Below are positions 10,501 to 19,862 of a stretch of DNA of 64,000 bases, one piece after another. Both the position numbers and the translations under genes were made by a program. The notes under the pieces are model-generated. The model did not search any database and was not told the DNA's origin. It was given only the letters and a program-made list of their open reading frames with translations. How positions within the stretch are numbered: position 1 is the first letter of the stretch; every line of letters begins with the position of its first letter. Source of the DNA: Oscillospiraceae bacterium (GTDB lineage Bacteria; Bacillota; Clostridia; Oscillospirales; CAG-272); contig SVUA01000003.1 in assembly GCA_015063485.1 (NCBI GenBank), positions 51,495-115,494 of the forward strand, given 5' to 3'.

Positions 10501-11031
10501 TTACTGAATTAATGTTTCATAATCTTTGATTAACTTCAACGCTTGTTTTTTGGGCAAAACAGTAATCAAATGATTATATAATTTTTTGTTAAACCCAACT
10601 TTTATTCGTGTTTTAGATGGTTTCCATAAATTCATTTTTGAACGATAAGCTTCGTCAAATGCATCATATGACAGGAATATGAAAAATACATTTGAACCGG
10701 CTTTAGAATTAAGAATACCGTGTACGTAATATCCAATTCCGCAATATTTGCATTTTTCATAGTCTAAAAAGATGGGTTTTGAAAAGATAGTCTTTATTTG
10801 TACGCCTTTGTCTTGAAAAGTTCCCCATGAAAAAAGTTGAATACTTTCTTTCTTAATAAAAACTCCCCAAGCACAAGCACATCCAATGCCAGCGACAACA
10901 AAGAATATTGAACCTGCATTAACAGAGACAAAGCATAACAAATATAAACCAAACATTAACGGAGCAAATATAAAAAACAGCGAAACAACAGCGGCATACG
11001 CCGTTATTTTTGAGCCAAGATATTTTTTCAT
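10501..11031 (-). CDS. Small membrane protein in RHS locus (possible orphan immunity protein)
   Basis: Two N-terminal hydrophobic segments; GAGGTG upstream of MKKYLGSK; sits directly after an RHS-core fragment. Confidence 0.6.
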   Translation of the reverse strand: MKKYLGSKITAYAAVVSLFFIFAPLMFGLYLLCFVSVNAGSIFFVVAGIGCACAWGVFIKKESIQLFSWGTFQDKGVQIKTIFSKPIFLDYEKCKYCGIGYYVHGILNSKAGSNVFFIFLSYDAFDEAYRSKMNLWKPSKTRIKVGFNKKLYNHLITVLPKKQALKLIKDYETLIQ

Positions 11032-11051
11032 ATACACCTCTAATATACATT

Positions 11052-11229
11052 TCAGCAATTACCTGAGAGCCATTAAGGAAATATTCGTGCTTGACTCCGT
11101 TGTAGGTCTTGCTCGTTCTTATTCCGTCGGCGTTGTAGGTGAATTCGAGGAAGGTATCAAGTTCACCGTCATCCCATACGTTCGATACGCTTACAAGCTG
11201 TCTGCCCTCCCATTCGAGCGCATAGCCGG
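11052..11229 (-). pseudogene. RHS core fragment (copy A)
   Basis: GYALEWEGRQLVSV...TYNADGIRTSKTYNGVKHEYFLNGSQVIAE, closely matching 13615-13880. Confidence 0.85.
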
Positions 11230-11237
11230 AACACAGA

Positions 11238-11275
11238 GGACAGTTCCATGTGTTATGGAACACAAGGAACCGTCC
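11238..11275. repeat. REP-like hairpin
   Basis: ggacagttccatgtgtt atgg aacacaaggaaccgtcc; arms match at 15/17. Confidence 0.8.
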
Positions 11276-11327
11276 CCTGTGTTATCAAGCTGCGACAGGT
11301 AGGTTTTCACGCTAACCGTCCCCTGTC

Positions 11328-11708
11328 TTATTTAGATAATAGAGCCTTTATTACTTTACCACTATCCTGCTCAATAATTACAAAACCACCTCTGGAAAAC
11401 AAGTAGCCTTTATCAACGAGCCATAATCGGTTTTCTTGATCATATGTCACCGTTGTAATGCCAAAACCTTTATGTTGTGCTAAATTATCAATGATTCTAG
11501 AACCTATTGCTTTAGCCGTGGAAGCATCAGGAATATAACCAACTTCCGGAAAATAATTGTTTTCTTCTGTAAATGTGCTTATGAATTCCTTTAAATCAGC
11601 ACTTTCCGGATTTGAAACGAGAAATGACTGAAATATCGACGAGATTATTAAAACAAGGAGTATTACTGTTTCAATGATGCAAATGTTCCGCAAAAGATTT
11701 TTTTTCAT
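11328..11708 (-). CDS. NTF2-fold-like immunity protein (Imm-NTF2-2-like), single N-terminal TM
   Basis: GYIPDASTAKAIGSRI...RLWLVDKGYLFSRGGFVIIEQDSGKVIKALLSK pattern; directly follows the RHS tip gene. Confidence 0.6.
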   Translation of the reverse strand: MKKNLLRNICIIETVILLVLIISSIFQSFLVSNPESADLKEFISTFTEENNYFPEVGYIPDASTAKAIGSRIIDNLAQHKGFGITTVTYDQENRLWLVDKGYLFSRGGFVIIEQDSGKVIKALLSK

Positions 11709-11715
11709 TTTATTC

Positions 11716-12624
11716 TTACCTCCATTCAGCATGAATCGGACTATTGGGGTCCCATGGAATATCATTCGCAGGTATTACAGAAATCCCTTTATTGCTATTG
11801 TTTCTATTTTTATATGTGTATTTTTTTAAAAATCCTCCAGGTGTAACGAGGTAACTGTCCATCCTAAAAAAATTTGACCAGCCAATATCTTTCATAAATC
11901 CTGTTGAAAAATCTTCGTTCTTATATTTAGGGTCATAATTGCCATGTGTATGAATAGTTGAAACAATTGGAAAATTTGTAAAAATATTTGGAAGTACAGA
12001 TTTTCCGTTTATTCCAACAAATGTAAAAGTATAAGAATATTTTACGGATATAGTAAATTTTGGCACTTCTTTAATTCCTAATATTGACAAATACCAAGGA
12101 GCTGGTTGCATAGTAATATCTATTGCTAATGTTTTATAAATCGCTGAACCATATTCTTGCTTTTTATTAATAGATTTTGCATTATAATACCTTGCAAAAT
12201 CTATTGCAGCCTCATCTGGCGTGTCAAATAAATCTCCAGGTTTATTACCCAAATAATCCACTTCGTTTACAGGATTATTACTACAATATGCAAACATATT
12301 ATTGCCCAATAATCCTTGACCGGTGGAAACATATCCATCCCCATTAAGGAACCTACCCATATCGGGCGAGTAATATCTACTCTGGAGATAGTACATCTGG
12401 GTTTCAATATCGTAGAAATATCCACGGTAGCGGAAAGGATTGTAGCTTTCAAGTATGGTTTTGTCAAATCCTGTCGAGTTGCATACGACAGTGCATCTGC
12501 CCCAAGCGTCGTAAACGTATTTGCCGATTCTGTATCCCGTATCGTCATATACAGCAACGATATCGCCCTGCAGGTTCTTTTCAAAGAAGAAGCAGTCGAA
12601 AGTTCCCTCGGTGGACAGTTCCAT
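11716..12624 (-). CDS. RHS C-terminal fragment with DUF4329-like tip
   Basis: RHS core end (GDIVAVYDDTGYRIGKYVYDAWGR...YYLQSRYYSPDMGRFLNGDGY) followed by DTPDEAAIDFARYYNAKSINKKQEYGSAIYK...IHTHGNYDPKYKNEDFS. Confidence 0.8.
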   Translation of the reverse strand: MELSTEGTFDCFFFEKNLQGDIVAVYDDTGYRIGKYVYDAWGRCTVVCNSTGFDKTILESYNPFRYRGYFYDIETQMYYLQSRYYSPDMGRFLNGDGYVSTGQGLLGNNMFAYCSNNPVNEVDYLGNKPGDLFDTPDEAAIDFARYYNAKSINKKQEYGSAIYKTLAIDITMQPAPWYLSILGIKEVPKFTISVKYSYTFTFVGINGKSVLPNIFTNFPIVSTIHTHGNYDPKYKNEDFSTGFMKDIGWSNFFRMDSYLVTPGGFLKKYTYKNRNNSNKGISVIPANDIPWDPNSPIHAEWR

Positions 12625-12650
12625 GTATTACGGAACACAAGGAACCGTCC
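12613..12650. repeat. REP-like hairpin
   Basis: ggacagttccatgtatt acgg aacacaaggaaccgtcc, near-identical to 11238-11275. Confidence 0.8.
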
Positions 12651-12739
12651 CCTGTGTTACTCTGTTAAAAAAGTTTTCCCCTTGCTATATAAGCAGTATA
12701 AGTAAGCAATACCTGTTTTTATAAGTGTTATTATTTGTG

Positions 12740-13600
12740 TTATGTTATAGAACCGTGCCCTAACTTAATTCCCCAATACACTTTGGCAGGGGAAAATTTA
12801 TCTCCTTCACGGTCTACCCACATATTATCCCAACCATCAGGCTTTTGAGAAACCTCACAATATATAATGGTTTCCGGACAATGTGAAAACGCGGCATCTT
12901 CGATGTTTTGAATGTCTTTGTGCAAATATATCTCAGAAAGACTTTTGTTCCCGAAAAAAGCATTACAACCTATTGACCTTATGCTTTTCGGAATATTTAT
13001 TGTTTTCAATGTTTCTATCTCACAAAACGCAAAATCTCGTATGCTTTCTATGCCTTCGGGTATTACGCTATCTTTACAACCGTATATCACGCTATTAATG
13101 CGTCGATCTATAAGACAATTTCCCTCCGAATAGTAGTATGCATTATCTTTGTCAACCTCAAAGACAGAAAGCTTATTGCACAATGAGAACACTTCAATAT
13201 CGGATATCGTGTTTATATCTTTGCCAATAATAACTTTTTCTAAATTTTCACAACCGTAAAAAGCTCTTTTTTCAATAGTTTGTATTCCTTGGGGGATCGT
13301 GACGGTTTTTAGTGTATGACAATCAGCAAAAGCCCACGTTCCGATGTGTAATATAGGCATACCGTTAGGCGCAGAAGATGGCAATATAAGATTTTCAGAG
13401 TCCCCTTGATAATCAAGAATATAATATTCATCATGGAAAATTTGTTTATCATTCTCCCAATGAGATATTCGTTCAAGTATCAACCCGGATAAATCATATT
13501 CTTCTTTTTCCTTGGAACAACCATAAAATGTAGGAAGTAATAATACAAGTGATAATATTAATACAATGCTAAAAATTCTCTTCATCAATAAATCCTCCAA
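12740..13600 (-). CDS. BspA-like leucine-rich repeat lipoprotein (LRR_5); start probably MKRIFSIV
   Basis: Lipobox FYGC; LKTVTIPQGIQTIEKRAFYGCENLEKVIIG-type repeats. Confidence 0.85.
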   Translation of the reverse strand: MEDLLMKRIFSIVLILSLVLLLPTFYGCSKEKEEYDLSGLILERISHWENDKQIFHDEYYILDYQGDSENLILPSSAPNGMPILHIGTWAFADCHTLKTVTIPQGIQTIEKRAFYGCENLEKVIIGKDINTISDIEVFSLCNKLSVFEVDKDNAYYYSEGNCLIDRRINSVIYGCKDSVIPEGIESIRDFAFCEIETLKTINIPKSIRSIGCNAFFGNKSLSEIYLHKDIQNIEDAAFSHCPETIIYCEVSQKPDGWDNMWVDREGDKFSPAKVYWGIKLGHGSIT

Positions 13601-13880
13601 TCATCCTGAACAAATGCTCAACGTTATTTTCCGTCCAAGTCTCCGCAAGTACCTGCGAGCCGTTAAGGAAATATTCGTGCTTGACTCCGTTATAGGTCTT
13701 GCTCGTTCTTATTCCGTCGGCGTTGTAGGTGTATTCGAGGAAGGTAGCAACGTCTGTGTAGTCACTAACCGAACCAACGCTTACAAGCTGTCTGCCCTCC
13801 CATTCAAGAGCGTAGCCGTACATATCGAAGCCGTCTTCCCACATTCGAATGGGATTGCCTACCGCATATTTTCCATCGCT
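13600..13880 (-). pseudogene. RHS core fragment (copy C)
   Basis: KYAVGNPIRMWEDGFDMYGYALEWEGRQL...EYFLNGSQVLAETWTENNVEHLF. Confidence 0.85.
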
Positions 13881-13942
13881 CAATTTTATTTTATCATTGT
13901 TTTTTTTATTTGTCAATAAAAATCTCAAAAAAACACAGAGAA

Positions 13943-14746
13943 CTATATAAGCCGTTCGCGGAGGAATGCGAGGATCTTTTTTTCCTCTCTGGAGACCTTG
14001 ACCTGCGTAACGCCGAGCGCATCGGCTACCTGCTGCTGTGTCATATTCCGATAGAAGCGAAGCGCGACTATCCTCTGCCACTGCTCTGACATTTCCGAAC
14101 AAGCCTTTTGCAAAGCTACGCGGTCGTTGATTCGGTTTATTTCGCTTGACGCTTCAACATCGACAATAGTTTCTCCGACTGTCATCGTATCGTCCTCGCC
14201 GTACGCGCTGTCCGAGAGAGAAACGATAGGAGAAATAGCGTCCATAGCAATAGTTGCTTCCTCGGGTGTAACTCCGCAAAGTGATGCAAGCTCCGAAAGT
14301 CTTGCTTCTCTTCCCTCCTCCGCAAAGATCCGATTCTTTTCGCTCAAAAGGAGCGCGCCAAGTTTTTTGTAATACCGCCCGACCTTGATAGGACCTTCGT
14401 CGCGCAAATGCCGCCTTATCTCTCCGAAAATGAGGGGCACTGCGTAGGTGGAAAAATTCGTTCCCCTCTCGCAATCAAACCCCCGCGCCGCCTTTATCAT
14501 TCCGATAGTTCCTATCTGTATAAGATCCTCAAGCTCTACTCCGCGCTCACAAAAGCGCAAGGCTATCTTGCGCACGAGCCCCATATTAAGCTTTACAAGC
14601 TCCTCAAGCGCCCACTCGGAGCGTTCTCCCTCTCCCGCCTGAGCTAAAATTATAAGCTCACGGTTTGCCGAATACGCAGAGCCTTCAGAGGCGCTTAACG
14701 TCGGCAGAGCCGTTTGTGAAGTACAACAGTCGTCCCCTTGCCACAC
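13943..14746 (-). CDS. sigF: RNA polymerase sporulation sigma factor SigF
   Basis: Sigma-70 regions 2-4; gene order spoIIAA-spoIIAB-sigF. Confidence 0.92.
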   Translation of the reverse strand: MWQGDDCCTSQTALPTLSASEGSAYSANRELIILAQAGEGERSEWALEELVKLNMGLVRKIALRFCERGVELEDLIQIGTIGMIKAARGFDCERGTNFSTYAVPLIFGEIRRHLRDEGPIKVGRYYKKLGALLLSEKNRIFAEEGREARLSELASLCGVTPEEATIAMDAISPIVSLSDSAYGEDDTMTVGETIVDVEASSEINRINDRVALQKACSEMSEQWQRIVALRFYRNMTQQQVADALGVTQVKVSREEKKILAFLRERLI

Positions 14747-15177
14747 CTTGATCTCACCTTAACCTTATCACAAAAACTTTCCATAACCGTAAAGCCCATT
14801 CCGCTTCGCTCATTTGCGGCATCGGTCGTGTAAAGAGGCATTCTCGCCTGTTCAACGTCGGGGATACCGCACCCGCGGTCAGCTATCTCAATACGAACGC
14901 TCTTGTCTCCGTTTGCGTGGAGTATAAGCTTTGCGGTTATGTATATCTCACCTACGGTGTCACGGTAGGCGTGAACTATGCAGTTCGTTACCGCCTCGGA
15001 GACGGCGCATTTTATGTCGGCAAGTTCGTTTACGCTTGGGTCTGCCTGAGCGCAAAATACAGATATCATCGAACGGGCAAGCGATTCATTTACCGACAGT
15101 GAGGGAAGTTTTATCTTTATTTGGTTTATTACCTCCTCTCCCCTTTTCTTTTTTTCATTTTCATTGTTCCGATTCAT
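14695..15177 (-). CDS. spoIIAB: Anti-sigma F factor
   Basis: GHKL kinase motifs EAVTNCIVHAY, DRGCGIPD, GMGFTVMESFCD; operon context. Confidence 0.92.
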   Translation of the reverse strand: MNRNNENEKKKRGEEVINQIKIKLPSLSVNESLARSMISVFCAQADPSVNELADIKCAVSEAVTNCIVHAYRDTVGEIYITAKLILHANGDKSVRIEIADRGCGIPDVEQARMPLYTTDAANERSGMGFTVMESFCDKVKVRSRCGKGTTVVLHKRLCRR

Positions 15178-15517
15178 TTTTTACCTCCTCCGGGTCATTT
15201 TCAATACGTACTATTCGCGAAAGTCCCGCAAGCTCGAATATCTTTACTATCCTTTCGTTCGGATTGCGCAAGGCAAACGCTCCTCCTAGCTTCTGCATAA
15301 GAGAGTATCTGCCCATGATAAGTCCAAGACCCGAGCTATCCATAAATTCAATTTTCCCAAGCTCTAAAATGAGCTTTTTCGGACGCAGACGGCATATCTC
15401 CTCGTCCATTTCAGTTCGCACGTTTACCGCGCTGTGATGGTCTATCTCGCCAAGCAAACGAAATTCTAAAACTTCGTTTTCAAAGCGGCTTTCGTATCGG
15501 CAATTACTTTTTGTCAT
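15161..15517 (-). CDS. spoIIAA: Anti-sigma F factor antagonist
   Basis: STAS domain, EFMDSSGLGLIMGRY; operon context. Confidence 0.92.
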   Translation of the reverse strand: MTKSNCRYESRFENEVLEFRLLGEIDHHSAVNVRTEMDEEICRLRPKKLILELGKIEFMDSSGLGLIMGRYSLMQKLGGAFALRNPNERIVKIFELAGLSRIVRIENDPEEVKNESEQ

Positions 15518-15603
15518 TTTAACCTCCGTTTTTTTATTTACGGTATATATTTTATCATACGTGATCTGCGAAATTTGTCACAATAGGTCGGTCAAGAGAC
15601 GCG

Positions 15604-15635
15604 CAAGTGGAACTTTTTAAAAAAAGTTCCACTTG
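15604..15635. repeat. Perfect inverted repeat CAAGTGGAACTTTTT-AA-AAAAAGTTCCACTTG
   Basis: Read directly; core GGAACTTTTT/AAAAAGTTCC recurs at 50678-50700. Confidence 0.8.
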
Positions 15636-15786
15636 ACCCCTCAAAAATTTTCTTGAAATTTGTTTTAACGTTTACTGAGCTTTATCTGCTTTTAACGGAC
15701 AGTCGAAAAAAAAGAAAAGCAAGTAAAAGCAAAAAGGATAAGGCATAGAATCGTCTATACCTTATCCCATTATGTTTTTTATGCGT

Positions 15787-16113
15787 TTACTTCGCTATCA
15801 TCATTTTTAATTCTTCTATCTCGCGGCGAAGATTTGCGTTCTCGAATTCAAGCTCGTCGACGGTATTCTCGGCGATATCGAGCTTACCCTCGACAGACTT
15901 TAGCTTTCTCTGCGTTTTTATACGCTCCGAGCAATAATCAAGAGCGCAAAGGAGTGCCGCCTCGGTCTTGGAGCAACGGCTTCCGGGACCGAGTATCTCC
16001 TTCATCTTACGGTCTACCATTCCAACAAGAGCCTCAACGGTCTCGGGAGATTCCTCGGCAACAACGTTCATCTGAACGTCGGATATCGTAATAGTGTACT
16101 TCTGTTTCATCAA
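15787..16113 (-). CDS. zapA: Cell division protein ZapA
   Basis: Short N-terminal ZapA domain plus coiled coil. Confidence 0.8.
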   Translation of the reverse strand: MMKQKYTITISDVQMNVVAEESPETVEALVGMVDRKMKEILGPGSRCSKTEAALLCALDYCSERIKTQRKLKSVEGKLDIAENTVDELEFENANLRREIEELKMMIAK

Positions 16114-16251
16114 AAAACCTCCAAAATTTACGAATTACCACTTGCAAAAAGCGGAAAATGAGTGTATAATATTAATCATCTATATTATAATATAAAATCC
16201 CGAATTTTTAAAGGGGTTTTGAAAAAATTTTACAGAAAGAAATAAAAAATC

Positions 16252-17046
16252 ATGGGATATTTAAGAGACAGCCACAGAATAGTGGTAAAGGTCGGAACTT
16301 CAACGCTCACACACAACACGGGACACCTTAACCTCCGCAGGATAGAAAAGCTTGTCAAGGTGCTTTCGGATATGAAAAATCACGGCATTCAGGTAGTCCT
16401 CGTTTCGTCGGGTGCGGTCAGCGCGGGAGTCGCAAAGGTCGGCTTTGGACGTATTCCCTCCTCTACCGAGGAAAAGCAGGCTATGGCGGCTATCGGTCAG
16501 AGTGAGCTTATGAAGATGTACGACAGATTTTTCTCGGATTACGGTCACACCGTAGCGCAGATACTTATGACAAAGGACGTTCTCTCCAATCCTGTCCGCA
16601 GAAGCGCGGCGGAGAATACGTTTAACCGTCTGCTTGAAATGAATTGCATTCCGATAGTAAACGAGAATGACTCGGTCTCAACCGACGAGCTTACGAAATT
16701 CGGCGGTAACGATATACTCTCGGCGTACGTATCACAGCTTTGCGGTGCGGACGTGCTTCTCAATCTTTCGGATATCGACGGACTTTACGACTCCGACCCT
16801 CGTACAAATCCCGAGGCAAAGCTCATTGAACGAGTCGAGACACTTGACGATTCCGTTTTCGCCATAGCGGGCGGAGCGGGAAGCTCTCGCGGTACGGGCG
16901 GAATGATAGCAAAGCTCAACGCCGCAAAGATAGTTACCGAATCGGGAATACCTATGTTCATTCTCAACGGTAAAGACCCCGAGATACTTTACGAGCTGCT
17001 TGACGGCGGTCATATCGGAACTTATTTCGTGGCGGATAAAAAATGA
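16252..17046 (+). CDS. proB: Glutamate 5-kinase (no PUA domain)
   Basis: VVKVGTSTLTH, VSSGAVSAGV, NENDSVSTDEL, GTGGMIAKLNAAKI motifs. Confidence 0.93.
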   Translation: MGYLRDSHRIVVKVGTSTLTHNTGHLNLRRIEKLVKVLSDMKNHGIQVVLVSSGAVSAGVAKVGFGRIPSSTEEKQAMAAIGQSELMKMYDRFFSDYGHTVAQILMTKDVLSNPVRRSAAENTFNRLLEMNCIPIVNENDSVSTDELTKFGGNDILSAYVSQLCGADVLLNLSDIDGLYDSDPRTNPEAKLIERVETLDDSVFAIAGGAGSSRGTGGMIAKLNAAKIVTESGIPMFILNGKDPEILYELLDGGHIGTYFVADKK

Positions 17047-17702
17047 AAAAGGAATCGATTCAACACAAACAGGAACGAATGGCGCAGATAGTCGAAAAGC
17101 TTGAGGGCATATATCCCGAAGCGGTATGCGCACTTGAGTACGGCGGTGAGCCGTGGAAGCTTTTAGTTATGGCTCGTCTGTCGGCTCAATGCACAGACGC
17201 GCGTGTTAATATCGTCTGCCGCGACTTGTTTGCAAAGTTCCCAACGCTTGACGCTCTCGCGAATGCTCCTCTTAAGGAGATAGAGGACATCGTCCGCCCC
17301 TGCGGACTCTTCCGCACAAAAGCGAAGAGCATTAAGGAAGCGTGTATTGCCGTCCGCGACGTTCACGGAGGAATAGTTCCCGACAACATGGAAGATCTGC
17401 TCAAGCTCTCGGGAGTCGGCAGAAAGATAGCAAATCTCTTGCTCGGCGACATCTACGGAAAGCCCGCGATCGTTGCGGATACGCATTGCATACGCATCTG
17501 CGGACGATTCGGAATGTATGACACGTCTCTTAAAGATCCTCACAAGGTCGAAAAGATACTTTCGGAGATCGTTGAACCGGAAAAGCAGTCGGATCTCTGC
17601 CACAGAATAGTTCAGTTCGGCAGAGATACCTGTATGGCAAGGTCACCGAAATGCGACGTATGTCCGCTTTCTGACCTTTGCCCTTATACAAAAGAAAAAT
17701 GA
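17043..17702 (+). CDS. nth: Endonuclease III
   Basis: HhH LSGVGRKIANLLL, VADTHCIRI, C-terminal 4Fe-4S cysteines; ATGA overlap with proB. Confidence 0.92.
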   Translation: MKKESIQHKQERMAQIVEKLEGIYPEAVCALEYGGEPWKLLVMARLSAQCTDARVNIVCRDLFAKFPTLDALANAPLKEIEDIVRPCGLFRTKAKSIKEACIAVRDVHGGIVPDNMEDLLKLSGVGRKIANLLLGDIYGKPAIVADTHCIRICGRFGMYDTSLKDPHKVEKILSEIVEPEKQSDLCHRIVQFGRDTCMARSPKCDVCPLSDLCPYTKEK

Positions 17703-17714
17703 TATTCATTTAAA

Positions 17715-17946
17715 AATTGCGGTTTATCGGTGAGATCGTTATATCGTTTGATTGGTTTAAATCGTTTGTATTAGGACCGTCGAGGACGCCGGTCCCTACA
17801 AGATAAATTATGATCGTTAGGGCTTTCCATCGCCTCACGGCGAGGAATATGTGTACAAATTTTTCTACACTGTAGGGACCGGCGTCCTCGACGGTCCGTT
17901 CCCATTCGGTTAAATTTATGCGAACATAACCCACCGATAAATCAAA
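17715..17946. repeat. Dispersed intergenic element, copy 3, with internal 27-bp perfect inverted repeats
   Basis: Ends AATTGCGGTTTATCGG / CCACCGATAAATCAAAAT; IRs 17774-17800 and 17871-17897 around a 70-bp core. Confidence 0.85.
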
Positions 17947-18060
17947 ATAATTTAACCACCTCAAAAAGAAAAACCAACAAAAAGCATTTAACCACTTGAC
18001 TTACAGAACAAATTAAATTATAATATTATCAGTAAATTTTATCAAACGGAGGAATTACAT

Positions 18061-19005
18061 ATGTATAGACTTGGTGTTGACCTTGGCGGAACTAATATCG
18101 CCGTCGGTCTCGTTGACGAAAATATGACTCTCGTCGCAAAGAAGAGCACTCCCACAGGAGCAGAGCGCACAGGTGAGCTTATAGTTGATGATATCGCTAT
18201 GCTCTGCAAAGCTGTTTGCGAAGAAAACGGAGTTTCTCTCTCAAATGTGGCTTGTATCGGTATCGCTACCCCCGGTATCGCAAATACCGCAACGGGAGTG
18301 GTCGAGTACGCAAACAATCTCCCCTTCAAGAAATTTCCTATTGCCGAGCTTCTCAAAGCGCGTGTTGGAGTTGCTAACATTAAGATCGCAAACGACGCGA
18401 ACGCAGCCGCTTGGGGTGAGGCTGTCGCGGGTGCGGCTAAGGGCTCTTCAAATAATGTAATGATAACGCTTGGCACGGGTGTCGGCGGCGGTATCATTAT
18501 CGATAACAAGATATACGCAGGCTTTAATTGCGCGGGCGGAGAACTTGGACATATCGTTATTGAGGTCGACGGTGTTCCCTGCTCTTGCGGAAGACGCGGC
18601 TGTTGGGAGGCTTATTCCTCGGCTACCGCTCTTATCCGTATGACACAGGAAAAGATCGACGAGTGCAGAGCTAACGGCAGAGACACTATTATGTTTAACG
18701 CTGAAAAAGTATCGGGCAGAACCGCGTGTGACGCTATGCGCGCAGGTGATGCGGCGGCTAAAGAGGTATATGACAAATACGTCAAGTATCTTGCTTCGGG
18801 TATTACCAACATTATAAACATCTTCCAGCCCGAAGTTATCTCGCTCGGCGGCGGAGTATCCAATGAGGGCCAGTCGCTTATCGATTCGATCCTTCCTATC
18901 GTTCGTAAAGAGCAGTACGGCGGCGGTATCGTTGCTATGACCGATATCCGTATCGCAAAGCTTGGCAACGACGCGGGTATCATCGGAGCGGCTATGCTTG
19001 GCTGA
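18061..19005 (+). CDS. ROK family glucokinase
   Basis: GVDLGGTNIAVGLVD, GIATPGI, CSCGRRGCWEAY zinc motif. Confidence 0.92.
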   Translation: MYRLGVDLGGTNIAVGLVDENMTLVAKKSTPTGAERTGELIVDDIAMLCKAVCEENGVSLSNVACIGIATPGIANTATGVVEYANNLPFKKFPIAELLKARVGVANIKIANDANAAAWGEAVAGAAKGSSNNVMITLGTGVGGGIIIDNKIYAGFNCAGGELGHIVIEVDGVPCSCGRRGCWEAYSSATALIRMTQEKIDECRANGRDTIMFNAEKVSGRTACDAMRAGDAAAKEVYDKYVKYLASGITNIINIFQPEVISLGGGVSNEGQSLIDSILPIVRKEQYGGGIVAMTDIRIAKLGNDAGIIGAAMLG

Positions 19006-19022
19006 TATTGAAATTAAACCCA

Positions 19023-19054
19023 AAAGGACTTGAGTTAAACAACTCAAGTCCTTT
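19023..19054. terminator. Bidirectional rho-independent terminator
   Basis: AAAGGACTTGAGTT-AAAC-AACTCAAGTCCTTT followed by T run; between convergent genes. Confidence 0.9.
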
Positions 19055-19060
19055 TTTGAT

Positions 19061-19858
19061 TTAAAGCTCAAATTTTTTATTTGTTTTTGGGTCTGTAAGT
19101 GTCGGATATTCTGAAATTTTAAGTCCGTATTTGTTAACTAACCATTCAGCCAAAGGAAGACTTCCTTCATCATAAGCATTATTTGGGGCATGCGCGTCAA
19201 GTCCAAAGACTGCCTCACAGCCCTCTTCGCCCGCTATCCTCCAAAAGCTCTCCTTGGGATATATCCGTCTCGACCTTATCCCGAGGAAATTTATCTCCAA
19301 TGGCAGACCATACTCCTTTGCGCTCTTGCATATTCTTCTCATATGTCGGTCGTAAATTTCATCGTCTCCGAAAAAGTTAAATACATCGGGATGGGCAACG
19401 TAGGAAAACACTCCGCTCTCGATTCCCTCAATAACGTTATCGGCATACTGACAAAGCTTTTCTTCCGAAAGATTCGGAGTGCAAACGTACGGGGATTGCG
19501 GAGGATACTCGTTATCAACGTAGTGCTGACCGAGTATAAGATATTCCGCGCCAAGACCGTTTACGATATTGAGCATATCTCTGAAATAAAGCGGATAATA
19601 CTCCATTTCAAAGCCGACGTATATCTTGATATCGTTCTTGTATTCCTCGCGAAGAGCGCGTACCGTATCCATATAATCCTTCGCTTGAGACATAGGAACG
19701 CGGTAGGTCGATTCATGCCCATCGGGAAAAGCGAAAGGAGCGTGCTCCGAAAAGCCCATATGCGTGATACCGCCCGCTATCGCCCTCTCGATATATTCAC
19801 GCTCACTTCCGCTTGCGTGTCCGCATCTGTGCGTATGCGTGTGAAGATTGACTTTCAT
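19061..19858 (-). CDS. PHP-domain histidinol-phosphatase-like protein
   Basis: NLHTHTHRCGHASG, GFSEHAPF, GQHYVDNE. Confidence 0.85.
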   Translation of the reverse strand: MKVNLHTHTHRCGHASGSEREYIERAIAGGITHMGFSEHAPFAFPDGHESTYRVPMSQAKDYMDTVRALREEYKNDIKIYVGFEMEYYPLYFRDMLNIVNGLGAEYLILGQHYVDNEYPPQSPYVCTPNLSEEKLCQYADNVIEGIESGVFSYVAHPDVFNFFGDDEIYDRHMRRICKSAKEYGLPLEINFLGIRSRRIYPKESFWRIAGEEGCEAVFGLDAHAPNNAYDEGSLPLAEWLVNKYGLKISEYPTLTDPKTNKKFEL

Positions 19859-19862
19859 TATC

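Noticed and set aside
12267-12638. 123-aa minus ORF in alternate frame
   Set aside because: Out-of-frame with the RHS core reading frame covering the same DNA.
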